NCBI RefSeq assembly: GCF_003114855.1
Contig: NZ_BFBB01000007.1
Coordinates: 1-64,000, forward strand
Source of the DNA: Leptospira ryugenii
Lineage (GTDB): Bacteria > Spirochaetota > Leptospiria > Leptospirales > Leptospiraceae
Direction of reading: 5' to 3'
Length of the DNA: 64,000 nt
The notes beneath the pieces are model-generated. The model ran no database searches and was not told the DNA's origin. It saw nothing but the letters and a program-made list of their open reading frames with translations. The translations under genes and the position numbers were made by a program. This document shows, piece by piece, positions 47,618 through 56,624 of this stretch; the stretch's first letter is position 1, and each line of letters opens with the position of its first letter.

Positions 47618-48331
47618 TCAAGCTAGGCCGAGTAAACCAAGAATTTTGAAAAATCGTAGTTTTTGAGCTGGCACGGCGTTTTTGATCGAAATTTGAACTA
47701 AAAACTGATTTGTTCCTGTATTTTCCCCTTCTCCTTTAGTGTTCGGCACAATGCAAAGAATTCCTGAGCCTTCCCATTTGCCTTGGAAGTTTTGCCAATC
47801 CGTCCAACTTTGCACCGGAAGCAAGGCTTGCACGGAAAGCCGATCTCCCCTTCCGCAGTTGCTCGGGCAGGAGTTCAGAAAGCCAATTTCCGCCTTCCAG
47901 GCCCAAAGCTTTGCTTGGAATAGGATGTTTTGGATTCTAAATCTGTCTGAGATGATGAGAGGAAGCGAATGGCTAATGCATTCCCAGCGCAAGTGGTCCT
48001 CTCCATCCTGGTAAAAACGATGGTTGCCAAATGTATGGGAAACCTTCTCACCCAAGGTAAAGCCATTTTTTGTGAGGAGTGTTTCTACCTCTTCTTGCCT
48101 CCTTTCATAGTAGGTAAAAAAGCCCTGGCGAAAGGAACGGGTGATCCGAATTCGGTAGCTCTTGGAAAGCCAGGGAAACCTGGGCACTCGCTCTTGAGAA
48201 GGGTTTTGCCTTTGGAGGAGATGGAACCTTCCTAGATTTGGCTCGAACACTTGGTAACAATCAGGACAGGCAAACTTAAGAAGCTTTTCATAGGTTTCCT
48301 TTGTGAGTCCGCAACGAGGGCAATGGTCCAA
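47618..48331 (-). CDS. McsA zinc finger fused to a shortened McsB-like guanidino-kinase domain
   Basis: Residues 1-50 match the second zinc finger of McsA: HCPRCGLTKETYEK and FACPDCYQVF, with Cys 4, 7, 22 and 25. From about 58 the protein follows McsB: YRIRITRSF (nucleotide-binding Arg), DHLRWECIS, then IGFLNSCPSNCGRGDRLSVQ with the expected catalytic Cys C155, and GEGENTGTNQFLVQIS. At 237 residues it is far shorter than McsB (about 350) and lacks McsA's first finger and UVR part. It may phosphorylate arginines or only bind them. It sits between lolD and clpC. Confidence 0.75.
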   Translation of the reverse strand: MDHCPRCGLTKETYEKLLKFACPDCYQVFEPNLGRFHLLQRQNPSQERVPRFPWLSKSYRIRITRSFRQGFFTYYERRQEEVETLLTKNGFTLGEKVSHTFGNHRFYQDGEDHLRWECISHSLPLIISDRFRIQNILFQAKLWAWKAEIGFLNSCPSNCGRGDRLSVQALLPVQSWTDWQNFQGKWEGSGILCIVPNTKGEGENTGTNQFLVQISIKNAVPAQKLRFFKILGLLGLA

Positions 48332-48340
48332 AGGTCCTCC

Positions 48341-49033
48341 TCAAAGAGGATTTAGTTTTCCAGATAGGATACGATTCCTTCGATGTGCCATGGACGCCAA
48401 CTCCATATCATGAGTAACTAAAATCAAAGAGAATTGGAACTCTCTTTGTAAATCCTTGATCAAATCCATCAAATGACGGCTGTTATCGCGGTCTAGATTG
48501 CCTGTAGGTTCGTCGGCAAGAATCAATTGTTTGCGTCCGACCAAGGCACGGGCCACACCAACCCTTGCTGATTCACCACCTGAAAGTTGTGAAGGAAAAC
48601 TTTCAGTACGATTGGCAAGGCCTACTTTCTCCAACATCGCAAAGGCAGCTTGGCGTGCTTCTTTATTTGGCACCTTTGAGATTAAGAGTGGCATCATAAC
48701 ATTTTCGATTGCAGTGAAGTCGGGAAGGAGTAGATGCTGCTGAAAAATAAATGAAATCTTTTCTGCTCGGAACATCTCTCTCTGCCTTTCGCTTAGGTTT
48801 TTGAGGGAGACGCCACATACTTCCACATCACCCTCATTAAACGAATCCATAGCTCCTAAGATATTTAAGAGAGTCGACTTTCCAACACCTGATGCACCTT
48901 CGACGGAAACGATCTCCCCTGCCTTTACTTCAAAATCCAAACCATCAAGGATATGGTACCTTTGGTCTAAAACTTGGTAGTACTTTTGAAGACCTCTAAC
49001 TGAAATTGTGATCAAATCTTTTGTATTAGTCAT
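48341..49033 (-). CDS. lolD: Lipoprotein-releasing ABC ATPase LolD
   Basis: The 230-residue ATPase has Walker [16 protein letters not shown], signature [17 protein letters not shown], Walker [13 protein letters not shown] and the H-loop VTHDMELA. Its pairing with the LolC/E-type permease gene, which it overlaps by eight bases, supports LolD. LolCDE extracts lipoproteins from the inner membrane and hands them to LolA. That matters here because many predicted lipoproteins are encoded in the window. Confidence 0.88.
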   Translation of the reverse strand: MTNTKDLITISVRGLQKYYQVLDQRYHILDGLDFEVKAGEIVSVEGASGVGKSTLLNILGAMDSFNEGDVEVCGVSLKNLSERQREMFRAEKISFIFQQHLLLPDFTAIENVMMPLLISKVPNKEARQAAFAMLEKVGLANRTESFPSQLSGGESARVGVARALVGRKQLILADEPTGNLDRDNSRHLMDLIKDLQREFQFSLILVTHDMELASMAHRRNRILSGKLNPL

Positions 49034-50378
49034 TGCGAATTGTATCCACTGGGTTTAAATTGGCAGCCCATCTAGCAGGAAAATATCCTGCCAGACCGGA
49101 GAGAATGGTTGCGGCAGTTGTCACCATAAAGATAAAAGAAATATCGATATCAACTGGGATATGATCAAAATAATAGATATCCTTCGGTACCAATTCAACA
49201 TTTGTCCAGGTATTTGGATTCAAAGTAGAACCCACTGCATTGATGATCTCGGAAAGGGCATTGATGATCACTTCTAATTTGGAGGCAACGAAGATCCCCC
49301 ACATCCCCCCAACTAAAGAAGAAAGTATGCCGATAATCATCGCATTTAAAGTGAAAATGAGAAGAATATCATTCGAAGAAAGGCCTAGGGCTTTTAAAGT
49401 GCCAATTGACTTACGTTTTGCACGTACGAGTGAATGAACCGTAGCTACCATACCCAAAGCTGCCAACACAATGAAAAGAAAGACTATGATCGAAATGATC
49501 GTCTTTTCAAGGCGTAGTGCCGCGAGAAAATTCTCTTGCTCTTCAGCGATTGTGCGTACAGAAAAAGAAGACTGGTCCTGGATTTTTTGGTTCCAGTTTT
49601 CTTCTGTTAGTCGGCTTAAAATTTTACCTTTGGTTGCACGTAGATCATCTAGGGAATTGACCTTGATCGCGATTTGGTTGACCGCATCTTTCATTTTAAA
49701 AAAATCTTGAGCGACTGGCAATGACAGAAATACAAACTTAGAATCATAATTGTAGTATCCTGTTTTGAATAATCCTGCTAACCGAAAGGTTTGCACATTT
49801 ACCTGTACTCCTCTCTCCACAGTAAATCGACCACCAGGCACAGCCATGGTGATTTCTCTTCCCATACCATAGCCATAGATTGCACTCATTTCCTTTCCAA
49901 TCACCACTAACTTTTTGGTGTTTATGTTTTGGATCTCCTCACGGTTGTATTGGTAGAGTCTTGGGAAATTGGGTAATCCATTCTCGATCAGTTTTTCCAA
50001 ACTGTCTACGGGTACGGCCCGTATCATGATAGGATTGAAGTTATTATTGCTCTGGATGAGACCATGGCTTGTAATATTTCCTTCTATGGATACAATGCTA
50101 TTCTTAAGTGCGGGATCTGATTGAAGGTGCTCAATTACTTTTGGATAGTCATAAATGGCTCCCGAGCCATAAGCATTTTCGATTGTTATGTGAGGGCCTC
50201 CCTGCCAGAGAGATTCTTTCACCTGCTTTTGGAATCCATTGAAAATGGAGAGAACGACGACAAGGAGAGAGACTCCAGACATCATCACAATGAAAGAAAG
50301 TCTGGATTTGATCGATAAAAAACCGAGTACCCGTGAACCCCTGATGTAGCGCGTCGTTATTAATGTGACTATTCCCAT
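49026..50378 (-). CDS. LolC/LolE-family lipoprotein-releasing permease
   Basis: The 450-residue permease has an N-terminal helix ([22 protein letters not shown]) followed by [15 protein letters not shown], a periplasmic domain of about 240 residues and three C-terminal helices with [21 protein letters not shown]. This is the LolC/E layout. With only one such gene beside lolD, a homodimeric LolF-like arrangement is possible. The start lies 60 bases from the divergent gene at 50439, across a palindromic region. Confidence 0.87.
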   Translation of the reverse strand: MGIVTLITTRYIRGSRVLGFLSIKSRLSFIVMMSGVSLLVVVLSIFNGFQKQVKESLWQGGPHITIENAYGSGAIYDYPKVIEHLQSDPALKNSIVSIEGNITSHGLIQSNNNFNPIMIRAVPVDSLEKLIENGLPNFPRLYQYNREEIQNINTKKLVVIGKEMSAIYGYGMGREITMAVPGGRFTVERGVQVNVQTFRLAGLFKTGYYNYDSKFVFLSLPVAQDFFKMKDAVNQIAIKVNSLDDLRATKGKILSRLTEENWNQKIQDQSSFSVRTIAEEQENFLAALRLEKTIISIIVFLFIVLAALGMVATVHSLVRAKRKSIGTLKALGLSSNDILLIFTLNAMIIGILSSLVGGMWGIFVASKLEVIINALSEIINAVGSTLNPNTWTNVELVPKDIYYFDHIPVDIDISFIFMVTTAATILSGLAGYFPARWAANLNPVDTIRND

Positions 50379-50389
50379 GATAACCTAAT

Positions 50390-50432
50390 CTTTTTGACAG
50401 CTTTCTTCCTTCGATAGATACTGTCAAAAAAG
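50390..50432. promoter_or_regulatory. Palindromic divergent promoter of the lol operon and the gene at 50439
   Basis: CTTTTTGACAG (50390-50400) and CTGTCAAAAAAG (50421-50432) form an inverted repeat with one extra A. Each arm contains TTGACA in its own direction. On the plus strand TTGACA at 50394-50399 is followed after 17 bases by GATACT at 50417-50422, a near-consensus sigma-70 promoter. That would place transcription only about ten bases before the ATG at 50439. No equally good -10 is seen on the minus strand. Confidence 0.6.
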
Positions 50433-50438
50433 AACCTT

Positions 50439-51422
50439 ATGGGCGACTCTGCAAATTATTACTCCCTAAAAGTGGCAATCCGAGATGAGGGCACTATGAC
50501 CTATGTCATGTTTGCAGCCCTTCTGGACCCGATCGAAGTAAAAACGGTAAAATATGAAGGCGTTGCCAGTGGGACTCCACATTCTCTTTTGCCTGTTCGG
50601 TCCACCTTCCAAGACTATTGCAATCGCACACAAAGGGTAATTTATAAAGGTGACCAGCTCAAAAATATCACCAAATCTCTACAAGAAGTCTTAAAGAGCT
50701 CATTCTCTTCCGAAAGTACCCTCACAGAGATCCTTCACTATATCGACCACAATATGGTGGATCGACTCGAATTCATTGTCTCACAAATACATACAAAAAT
50801 TGCCGGCAAATCAAACCCGCTAATTGAAATCCATTATGAAATCATCGGAAAAGGTGATGTTCAAAAAACAACCGTAGACGAAGACGAAATCGCCAGAAAA
50901 GAAGCAGCTTCCCAAAACATTGTCCCGTCTAGTTCGAGTTTTGTGATCCCCATTGACAAGCAGCTGATACAATTTCGGTTTCAACTCTCACCTGTCAATG
51001 GAACTCCACTTACGGATTTAAAACCAGGAGATACTGTTTATATACGGCCTCTTCCCGGTGACCCAATTACCGACGGCATCATCAGCTCTTTAGATTTAAA
51101 AAACGAAGATGGGATGATCAAACAGATCCCTGCTAAGATTGTGAATATCTCTAGTTCAAAGAACATATCTGAAGTAGTGATTAAAATCAATGAACAGGTT
51201 TACGGAAAGATCATTGAGGAAGAGAATTCTGTGAAAATCAAAACCTTTGATGCGCAAGCCGGAGCTGTGCCCGTGCTCACCTCAGTTGCCAGTGCTACAG
51301 AATCATCCAAGTCCGGAGGCATCCACAAAAAGGACCCAGGCGATGTCTCTCATATCATGCCGTTTATCTGGATTCTCGGCTTACTTGCCATAGGAATGTT
51401 TGCTATCTTTTTCTTCATATGA
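50439..51422 (+). CDS. Tail-anchored hypothetical protein
   Basis: I do not recognise this 327-residue protein. It has no N-terminal signal but ends with a membrane helix (IMPFIWILGLLAIGMFAIFFFI, in outline), so most of it should face the cytoplasm. Residues about 170-255 form a beta-rich region (PVNGTPLTDLKPGDTVYIRP; PAKIVNISSSKNISEVVIKI), which could be a small barrel. It overlaps the next gene by four bases. The two products probably act together at the inner membrane. Confidence 0.65.
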   Translation: MGDSANYYSLKVAIRDEGTMTYVMFAALLDPIEVKTVKYEGVASGTPHSLLPVRSTFQDYCNRTQRVIYKGDQLKNITKSLQEVLKSSFSSESTLTEILHYIDHNMVDRLEFIVSQIHTKIAGKSNPLIEIHYEIIGKGDVQKTTVDEDEIARKEAASQNIVPSSSSFVIPIDKQLIQFRFQLSPVNGTPLTDLKPGDTVYIRPLPGDPITDGIISSLDLKNEDGMIKQIPAKIVNISSSKNISEVVIKINEQVYGKIIEEENSVKIKTFDAQAGAVPVLTSVASATESSKSGGIHKKDPGDVSHIMPFIWILGLLAIGMFAIFFFI

Positions 51423-52444
51423 ATATAAAAAATAAACTACCTCTCATCGCCTCAATTCTGCTCTTTCTACTCAGTCTACATTCCATACTTGTAGATTTTG
51501 AAATTGAAATACCAACATCGGTCAGCCTCGTCGGCGAGGAAAAGATAGAGGCTTATGAAAATCTTCAGCCCGTGATCGTTCTAAAAAAAGGCCTTTGGTA
51601 TCGTCTCGACCTCATCCAAGAATCAATACGGGAGCTTGGTTCAGAAGTGGTCCCAGTTGATTCGGAACCAGAAGAAAGTGTGGACCGTTTGAATCGAATC
51701 CTCATTGGCCAAAGAATTCTTTTCTTTCTTTATAATTTTTACATCATCCTTTGTTTTTCAGCCTTCGTGACTTATCTTTTCGATGCTTGGTTTTATTTAG
51801 TCTTAAATCGATTGGTGCTTTGGCCAGGCCTACTGTTTTCTATTCAACTAACGACAGTGTACGCTAAACTTCTAGCAACACCGACCTTTTTCTATATCGC
51901 GTTCTTTATTTTCTTTGCGATTACTTTCCTGGTATCTTTGTTAGCGCTTATCCAAATCGAGAAGAGCAAAAAAGGAAAAGAAACGAAATACGAGGCCTTG
52001 AAACATTCTTCCTCTCTTGAAGAAGAAGGTAGAGCACCTATCCCTGCCGGTAGATCATCTTATGCCAAACTTTTGTATCACTTCTGCATCATCATCCTGA
52101 CAGGGATTATCATTGGAAACTTTGTATATATACCTCTGTTTCTCTTGCAGAAATACTACGTTACAGAATTTACGTTTCTAATCTTTTCTTTGATTCTACT
52201 TTTATCAGCCTTTTATATATACAATTACGGAAAAGTAGGCGGAGAATCCAAGTCTTCTCAATTCCAAAATACAGTTGTGAGTATCGCTTACCTTCAATAC
52301 CGGTTCTTGCGAAACGGATTTATGGGGATTTTTGCAACCATTTTGGTCGTATTCTTTGTCACCCTACTCTTTAGTTTGCTATTATTAAATATTGACATCA
52401 TTCAAAACAACACGGGTCTATTTGGGAAAGGTAGCCAGTTCTAG
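51419..52444 (+). CDS. Polytopic membrane protein of unknown function
   Basis: The 341-residue protein has about seven membrane helices: one at the N-terminus, then a soluble loop of about 70 residues (EKIEAYENLQPVIVLKKGLW), three central helices and further helices in the C-terminal third. A charged cytoplasmic loop (KSKKGKETKYEALKHSSSLE) divides them. No family is recognised. Its start overlaps the tail-anchored protein gene by four bases. It converges with the MORN-type lipoprotein gene. Confidence 0.65.
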   Translation: MNIKNKLPLIASILLFLLSLHSILVDFEIEIPTSVSLVGEEKIEAYENLQPVIVLKKGLWYRLDLIQESIRELGSEVVPVDSEPEESVDRLNRILIGQRILFFLYNFYIILCFSAFVTYLFDAWFYLVLNRLVLWPGLLFSIQLTTVYAKLLATPTFFYIAFFIFFAITFLVSLLALIQIEKSKKGKETKYEALKHSSSLEEEGRAPIPAGRSSYAKLLYHFCIIILTGIIIGNFVYIPLFLLQKYYVTEFTFLIFSLILLLSAFYIYNYGKVGGESKSSQFQNTVVSIAYLQYRFLRNGFMGIFATILVVFFVTLLFSLLLLNIDIIQNNTGLFGKGSQF

Positions 52445-52451
52445 TTTAGCA

Positions 52452-53141
52452 TCAGAAACATTTTGGTTCGAGCGTAGACTTTGTTTCACACCATACCGAC
52501 CCGTTTGGGTAATAGGTAATCCTTTGCAATAGATCACCCTTTGGCGAATACACCTCAATTGCTTCCTTTCTACCATCAGGATAGTAATAGAACCAATCCC
52601 CTACTTTGTAATCTTCAAAATAAGTTCCCTTGGATTCTATTTTTGTATCTGGGTAGTATTTAACCCAATCACCTGATCGATTCCCACCATCGTAACTCCC
52701 TTTTTCACTCACTCTTCCATTGGGGAAATAGCGTACATACTGTCCATTTTCATTGCCCCATTCTAAGGTAGGGTACCAAAACTTTCGTTTACGGACGCCT
52801 GGTGAAAAATTCATTTCGTAATATGGTTTTCCATCTGAGTATTTCCAAACCCATTGTCCTGATTTTTCCGATAGAGTATAAGCTCCTTTGGTAATCAAAA
52901 GCCCAGAATTGTAATCATACCTTTCCGCGAGACCATTGTACATCCCGTATTCATTGAGTTGAGTTTTCGCAATTAAATTGCCATTTTCATACCAAGAATA
53001 TTCAAACCCATCTTTTTGTAAGATGTAGAGATTTAACTTTCGGTTGTACTTTGCTTCTATGGGAACAGATTTTGGTCTTGAATTGGATCCTAAACAGTTA
53101 CATATGAATAATAATAGAATAAAGACAGTCGATATTTTCAC
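52452..53141 (-). CDS. MORN/YwqK-like repeat lipoprotein
   Basis: The 229-residue protein has a signal peptide with lipobox-like LFICNC. The rest is a run of about six repeats with the pattern GxYxxGxxxGxWxxYYxDGxxxxxGxY (for example KGAYTLSEKSGQWVWKYSDG and KGTYFEDYKVGDWFYYYPDG). These resemble MORN or YwqK antitoxin-like repeats. Such repeats form flat beta-hairpin arrays on the cell surface. Function unknown. It follows mscS by 16 bases. Confidence 0.75.
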   Translation of the reverse strand: MKISTVFILLLFICNCLGSNSRPKSVPIEAKYNRKLNLYILQKDGFEYSWYENGNLIAKTQLNEYGMYNGLAERYDYNSGLLITKGAYTLSEKSGQWVWKYSDGKPYYEMNFSPGVRKRKFWYPTLEWGNENGQYVRYFPNGRVSEKGSYDGGNRSGDWVKYYPDTKIESKGTYFEDYKVGDWFYYYPDGRKEAIEVYSPKGDLLQRITYYPNGSVWCETKSTLEPKCF

Positions 53142-53157
53142 AGCTTACCTCTTTTGT

Positions 53158-54045
53158 TTAATGAGTCAGTTGAATGTCAGACTCTAATTTAAACTTTCTA
53201 AGAATTTCTTTAGAAACCAAAATACGGTTCAATCGTTTTGATCTGATCGGTGTAAGATACCGAAGTGAGAGTAAAATGTACCCTTCCTCAAGTGAAGTAT
53301 ACACGATAGGTGTTGTTTTGCCGAGCCTAACCAAATAATTTTTCGATAACTCTCGGATTTTTTGGTCCACCAATTCAGGAGCGAGAACTAAATCCTCATT
53401 TAAGATCTGCGTACAAATTTTTTCCGCCTTTTCCCAGTTAGACTCTAGTGTGATATGAACTTTAAACTCATCCCAAACAAAGTCCATTGCATCAGACACA
53501 ACAAAAAATTTATGAAGGACTAGATTGTAGTTTGGAAAGTGAATCAATCTATTGGTAGACTGTTCATTTTTTGGATCAGAGGAAACTTCGAGTAAGGTAA
53601 ACTTCAAAAACCCAATGTTAACAACATCACCTTTGATGTTTTCTATCTCAATACGATCCCCAACCTGAAATCCATTGCTTCCCATGATCAAAAACCAACC
53701 AACGATATTCAACCAAACTTCTTTCAAAGAGATGACAATACCTGCTCCAGCAAGACCCAAGACTGTTGGTAAATGGGAAAGACTAGAGAATATAACAGGT
53801 AAATATACGATCGTATAGGAAATTAAAAATCCGGTTCGGATAACCTTTCTACGGTTGTATTCTATTGCTGGATCTGTTTCTGGTTTTAACTTTTCAATGA
53901 TGAGCATTGTGATTTTGTAAGTCACAATCGCAAAAGCCAACATGTAGAGAAAAAGGATGAGTGTCTGTGCTAAGTCACGATCTGTTTGTCTTAATAAAGA
54001 AAGAGGATTTAGCTCCCGATAAAATTCTTTTAAATGTTCACCCAA
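53158..54045 (-). CDS. MscS-family mechanosensitive channel
   Basis: The 295-residue protein has three N-terminal membrane helices, the third being the pore helix (PTVLGLAGAGIVISLKEVWLN, in outline). The beta domain entry VGDRIEIENIKGDVVNIGFLKFTL (in outline) is MscS-specific. The C-terminal alpha/beta domain is complete. MscS opens on membrane tension to release osmolytes under hypo-osmotic shock. The gene overlaps aroB by eight bases, so it is part of the rnc-nudix-aroB run. Confidence 0.88.
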   Translation of the reverse strand: MGEHLKEFYRELNPLSLLRQTDRDLAQTLILFLYMLAFAIVTYKITMLIIEKLKPETDPAIEYNRRKVIRTGFLISYTIVYLPVIFSSLSHLPTVLGLAGAGIVISLKEVWLNIVGWFLIMGSNGFQVGDRIEIENIKGDVVNIGFLKFTLLEVSSDPKNEQSTNRLIHFPNYNLVLHKFFVVSDAMDFVWDEFKVHITLESNWEKAEKICTQILNEDLVLAPELVDQKIRELSKNYLVRLGKTTPIVYTSLEEGYILLSLRYLTPIRSKRLNRILVSKEILRKFKLESDIQLTH

Positions 54046-55138
54046 GTTCTTTCATTCCTTTCTGCAACAATAGAGTTTTTAGAATCTGGTCTCTACCAAC
54101 CGTAATTCCAAACTTAGGTTTCCCAAAATCTTCGAGCAAGACAAACTTTAATTGATTACCCTCCCGCTTTTTATCATGGAACATATGTTTAAGAATGTCC
54201 TCGGGATTTTCTTTGATTTGAAGCGGGAGTTCCAAAGCCTTCATAACGCGAATTGCGCGCTGTAAACTTGCCTCTGGAAAATGAAGCAATTCTCTTGAAA
54301 GAAGCAATGCAGTCATTATCCCAATCGATACTGCTTCCCCATGAGAGTATTTTTTATATTTTGTGAGAGACTCAATGGCATGTCCCGTAGTATGGCCTAA
54401 ATTTAAAATCGCACGTAAACCAGTTTCTCTTTCATCCTGCCCAACAACCAAAGATTTGATACGAACAGATTCATCGATGCTATCCAAAAGTGCCGATGAT
54501 TTTGGCTGGAAATCTGATCTTTTCGCTTTTTCCAAAAGAGTAAGCAATGGTCCCGCATCTAGAAATGCATGTTTGGTGATCTCAGCCAAACCACAACTCC
54601 ACTCCTTTTTTGGGAGGGTGCTCAAAGTAAAAATCGGAGCAAACACAAATTCTGGTTGGTGAAAGGCTCCAACCATATTTTTGCCCATATCTAAATTTAC
54701 AGCGACCTTTCCTCCGACAGAAGAATCCACAGAAGCAAGTAAACTCGTGGGAACCTGTACAAATCGTACACCTCGTTGGTATGTGGCAGCAATAAATCCA
54801 ACAAAGTCACCCACAACGCCGCCACCAAAGGCAACCAAAACCGCTTTTCGGTCTATATCTAATTTAATCAATTCATGGTAAATTTTTTTGACTCGGTCAA
54901 TGTGTTTGTTTTTCTCACCTTCCTTGGTATACAGGATGTGAAACGGGATCGCTGAATCTCTAAGCTCTTTTACTATGTATTTTTCATATATCCCGGCAAT
55001 CTTTCGATTTGTGATGATGATGATAGAAGAAACTTTTGGAAGAGATGTTAACCTTTCTCGGAGTCCTTGGAAATCTTCATGGAGTTCTACTGGATAGGAA
55101 AAGTGAGAACCCTTTACCTCTCTGGATCGAAGCATCAT
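54038..55138 (-). CDS. aroB: 3-dehydroquinate synthase AroB
   Basis: The 366-residue enzyme has the NAD-binding stretch KAVLVAFGGGVVGDFVGFIAATYQRGVRFVQVPTSLLASVDSSVGGKVAVN (in outline), with GGGVVGD and DSSVGGK. It also has the metal-ligand segment LNLGHTTGHAIE and the His in HGEAVSIG. AroB makes 3-dehydroquinate from DAHP in the shikimate pathway. Its ATG overlaps the nudix stop codon by four bases. Confidence 0.95.
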   Translation of the reverse strand: MMLRSREVKGSHFSYPVELHEDFQGLRERLTSLPKVSSIIIITNRKIAGIYEKYIVKELRDSAIPFHILYTKEGEKNKHIDRVKKIYHELIKLDIDRKAVLVAFGGGVVGDFVGFIAATYQRGVRFVQVPTSLLASVDSSVGGKVAVNLDMGKNMVGAFHQPEFVFAPIFTLSTLPKKEWSCGLAEITKHAFLDAGPLLTLLEKAKRSDFQPKSSALLDSIDESVRIKSLVVGQDERETGLRAILNLGHTTGHAIESLTKYKKYSHGEAVSIGIMTALLLSRELLHFPEASLQRAIRVMKALELPLQIKENPEDILKHMFHDKKREGNQLKFVLLEDFGKPKFGITVGRDQILKTLLLQKGMKELG

Positions 55139-55599
55139 GGTTCAGCCACCCATTTGCTTTGGTAATATATACCCGCTTTCGGTGCTTTGGATTTGAAAAA
55201 CTCCTTGGTGTCGGGTCTTAAGTCCATATTTTGGATCTCTTTTCCAGTAAAAAAACCAAATCCAGAAATTGCCTGTTCTTTTTGGTTTAGCTTAGGGACA
55301 AGCTCTCTTACCTTAACTTGAAAATTCAGTTGGATCAAGTGTCGTTTTTTCTTTGGATCAATGGACTCATTTAAAAATAAAAAATGCGAACTGAGAACTA
55401 CCAAATCCAATTCTTCTTTCAATTCCCTTTTTAAAGCATCTTCCGCAGACTCACCAAATTCTATCCCGCCTCCTGGCAATAACCAATAGCCATTGCCATG
55501 TTTTTTTTGTTGGATGAGCAAAACTTTCCCTTTGGGGTCGTGGATGATTGCGGCTACTCGTACTCGAAGTCCTTTCTTTTTTAAGAAAAAATCGATCAT
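55135..55599 (-). CDS. Nudix hydrolase
   Basis: The 154-residue protein has the Nudix box GGGIEFGESAEDALKRELKEELDL, with the REL-x-EE metal-binding core intact and the final Gly replaced by Asp (in outline). N-terminal VRVAAIIHDPKGKVLLIQQKKHGNGYWLLP (in outline) is typical of MutT/NTP pyrophosphohydrolases. The substrate could be an oxidised nucleotide or a sugar nucleotide. It overlaps rnc and aroB by four bases on each side. Confidence 0.88.
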   Translation of the reverse strand: MIDFFLKKKGLRVRVAAIIHDPKGKVLLIQQKKHGNGYWLLPGGGIEFGESAEDALKRELKEELDLVVLSSHFLFLNESIDPKKKRHLIQLNFQVKVRELVPKLNQKEQAISGFGFFTGKEIQNMDLRPDTKEFFKSKAPKAGIYYQSKWVAEP

Positions 55600-56336
55600 A
55601 GTATCTTCAATTCCTTTAATGCCTGTTTTGCGGCATTCTGTTCTGCACTTCGTTTATTTTTTCCACTGCCTTCAGCTGAGATATGCTGTGCTAAATGCAC
55701 CTGGATTTTAAAGAATTTTTCGTGGTCAGGACCAGTTTCTGTGAGCGTAGTGTACTCAGGTATTTTTTTCCATTTCTTTTGGCAATATTCTTGAAGGATT
55801 GTTTTGAAATCCTTGGTCTCTTCAATTTCCTCCAATAGTTGGTCCATGGACCGAAAATTTGGTTTTAAAAATTTCCGACAGGCATCGAGTCCTTGGTCTA
55901 GGTAGAGAGCCCCTAAAAATGCCTCGAAACAATCTGCTTGTAAATTAGAATTCTCTCCACCTTTTTCTTTTTCACCCCTTCCTAGCAAAAGGAAATGATG
56001 GAATTCGTACTTTCTTGCGATTGCGGCTAGAGCTGGCATTGAGACTATTTTGCTTTTTAATTTTGCAAGTTTGCCTTCTTTGCCTTTTGGAATAGAGACA
56101 TATAAATATTCTGCTGCTAGTACACCCAGTACGGAATCACCTAAAAATTCCAATCGTTCGTTGTCTATCCCCACTCCATCTTTTGATTCATTGGCAAAGG
56201 ATCTGTGTGTAAAGGCCTGTTTTAAGAGTTTTGTGTCTTTGAATTGGGTTTTTGTGATTGTTTGGATTCTATCAAGATCGATTGGATCTCGCATATGCTG
56301 AGAAGGGTTTTGTTTAGATGAGGGAATGGATTCCAA
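55596..56336 (-). CDS. rnc: Ribonuclease III
   Basis: The 246-residue enzyme has the RNase III signature NERLEFLGDSVLGVLAAEYLY (in outline) with the catalytic Asp, the second acidic site DCFEAFLGALYLD, and a C-terminal double-stranded RNA-binding domain (about 175-245, ending KRSAEQNAAKQALKEL). It processes rRNA precursors and other duplex RNA. It lies 54 bases after acpP, in the same order as in many bacteria. Confidence 0.95.
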   Translation of the reverse strand: MESIPSSKQNPSQHMRDPIDLDRIQTITKTQFKDTKLLKQAFTHRSFANESKDGVGIDNERLEFLGDSVLGVLAAEYLYVSIPKGKEGKLAKLKSKIVSMPALAAIARKYEFHHFLLLGRGEKEKGGENSNLQADCFEAFLGALYLDQGLDACRKFLKPNFRSMDQLLEEIEETKDFKTILQEYCQKKWKKIPEYTTLTETGPDHEKFFKIQVHLAQHISAEGSGKNKRSAEQNAAKQALKELKIL

Positions 56337-56390
56337 TCTTGGAAGGAAATCCGGGCCCCCCGACTGGGAAACCCGGTTTTTGATTGGGAA

Positions 56391-56624
56391 TTAACCCTTA
56401 AGTTTATCGATGAATTTGATTACATCGCCTACTGTTTGGATCTTTTCTGCGTCTTCATCAGAAATTTCCACGCCAAACTCTTCTTCAAGAGCCATAACGA
56501 GCTCAACAGTATCAAGAGAGTCTGCACCGAGGTCATTGATGAAATGAGCTTCAGGGGTAACTTCAGACTCATCAACACCAAGTTGTTCTACGATGATTGA
56601 CTTAATTTTTTCGAAATCTGCCAT
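56391..56624 (-). CDS. acpP: Acyl carrier protein
   Basis: The 77-residue protein matches [24 protein letters not shown], then [17 protein letters not shown] with the phosphopantetheine attachment serine S36, and [21 protein letters not shown]. It carries growing acyl chains for fatty-acid and lipid A synthesis. The start is the ATG at 56624, with GGAGG nine bases before it. The frame is open upstream to 56795, but that part is not conserved ACP. Confidence 0.97.
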   Translation of the reverse strand: MADFEKIKSIIVEQLGVDESEVTPEAHFINDLGADSLDTVELVMALEEEFGVEISDEDAEKIQTVGDVIKFIDKLKG

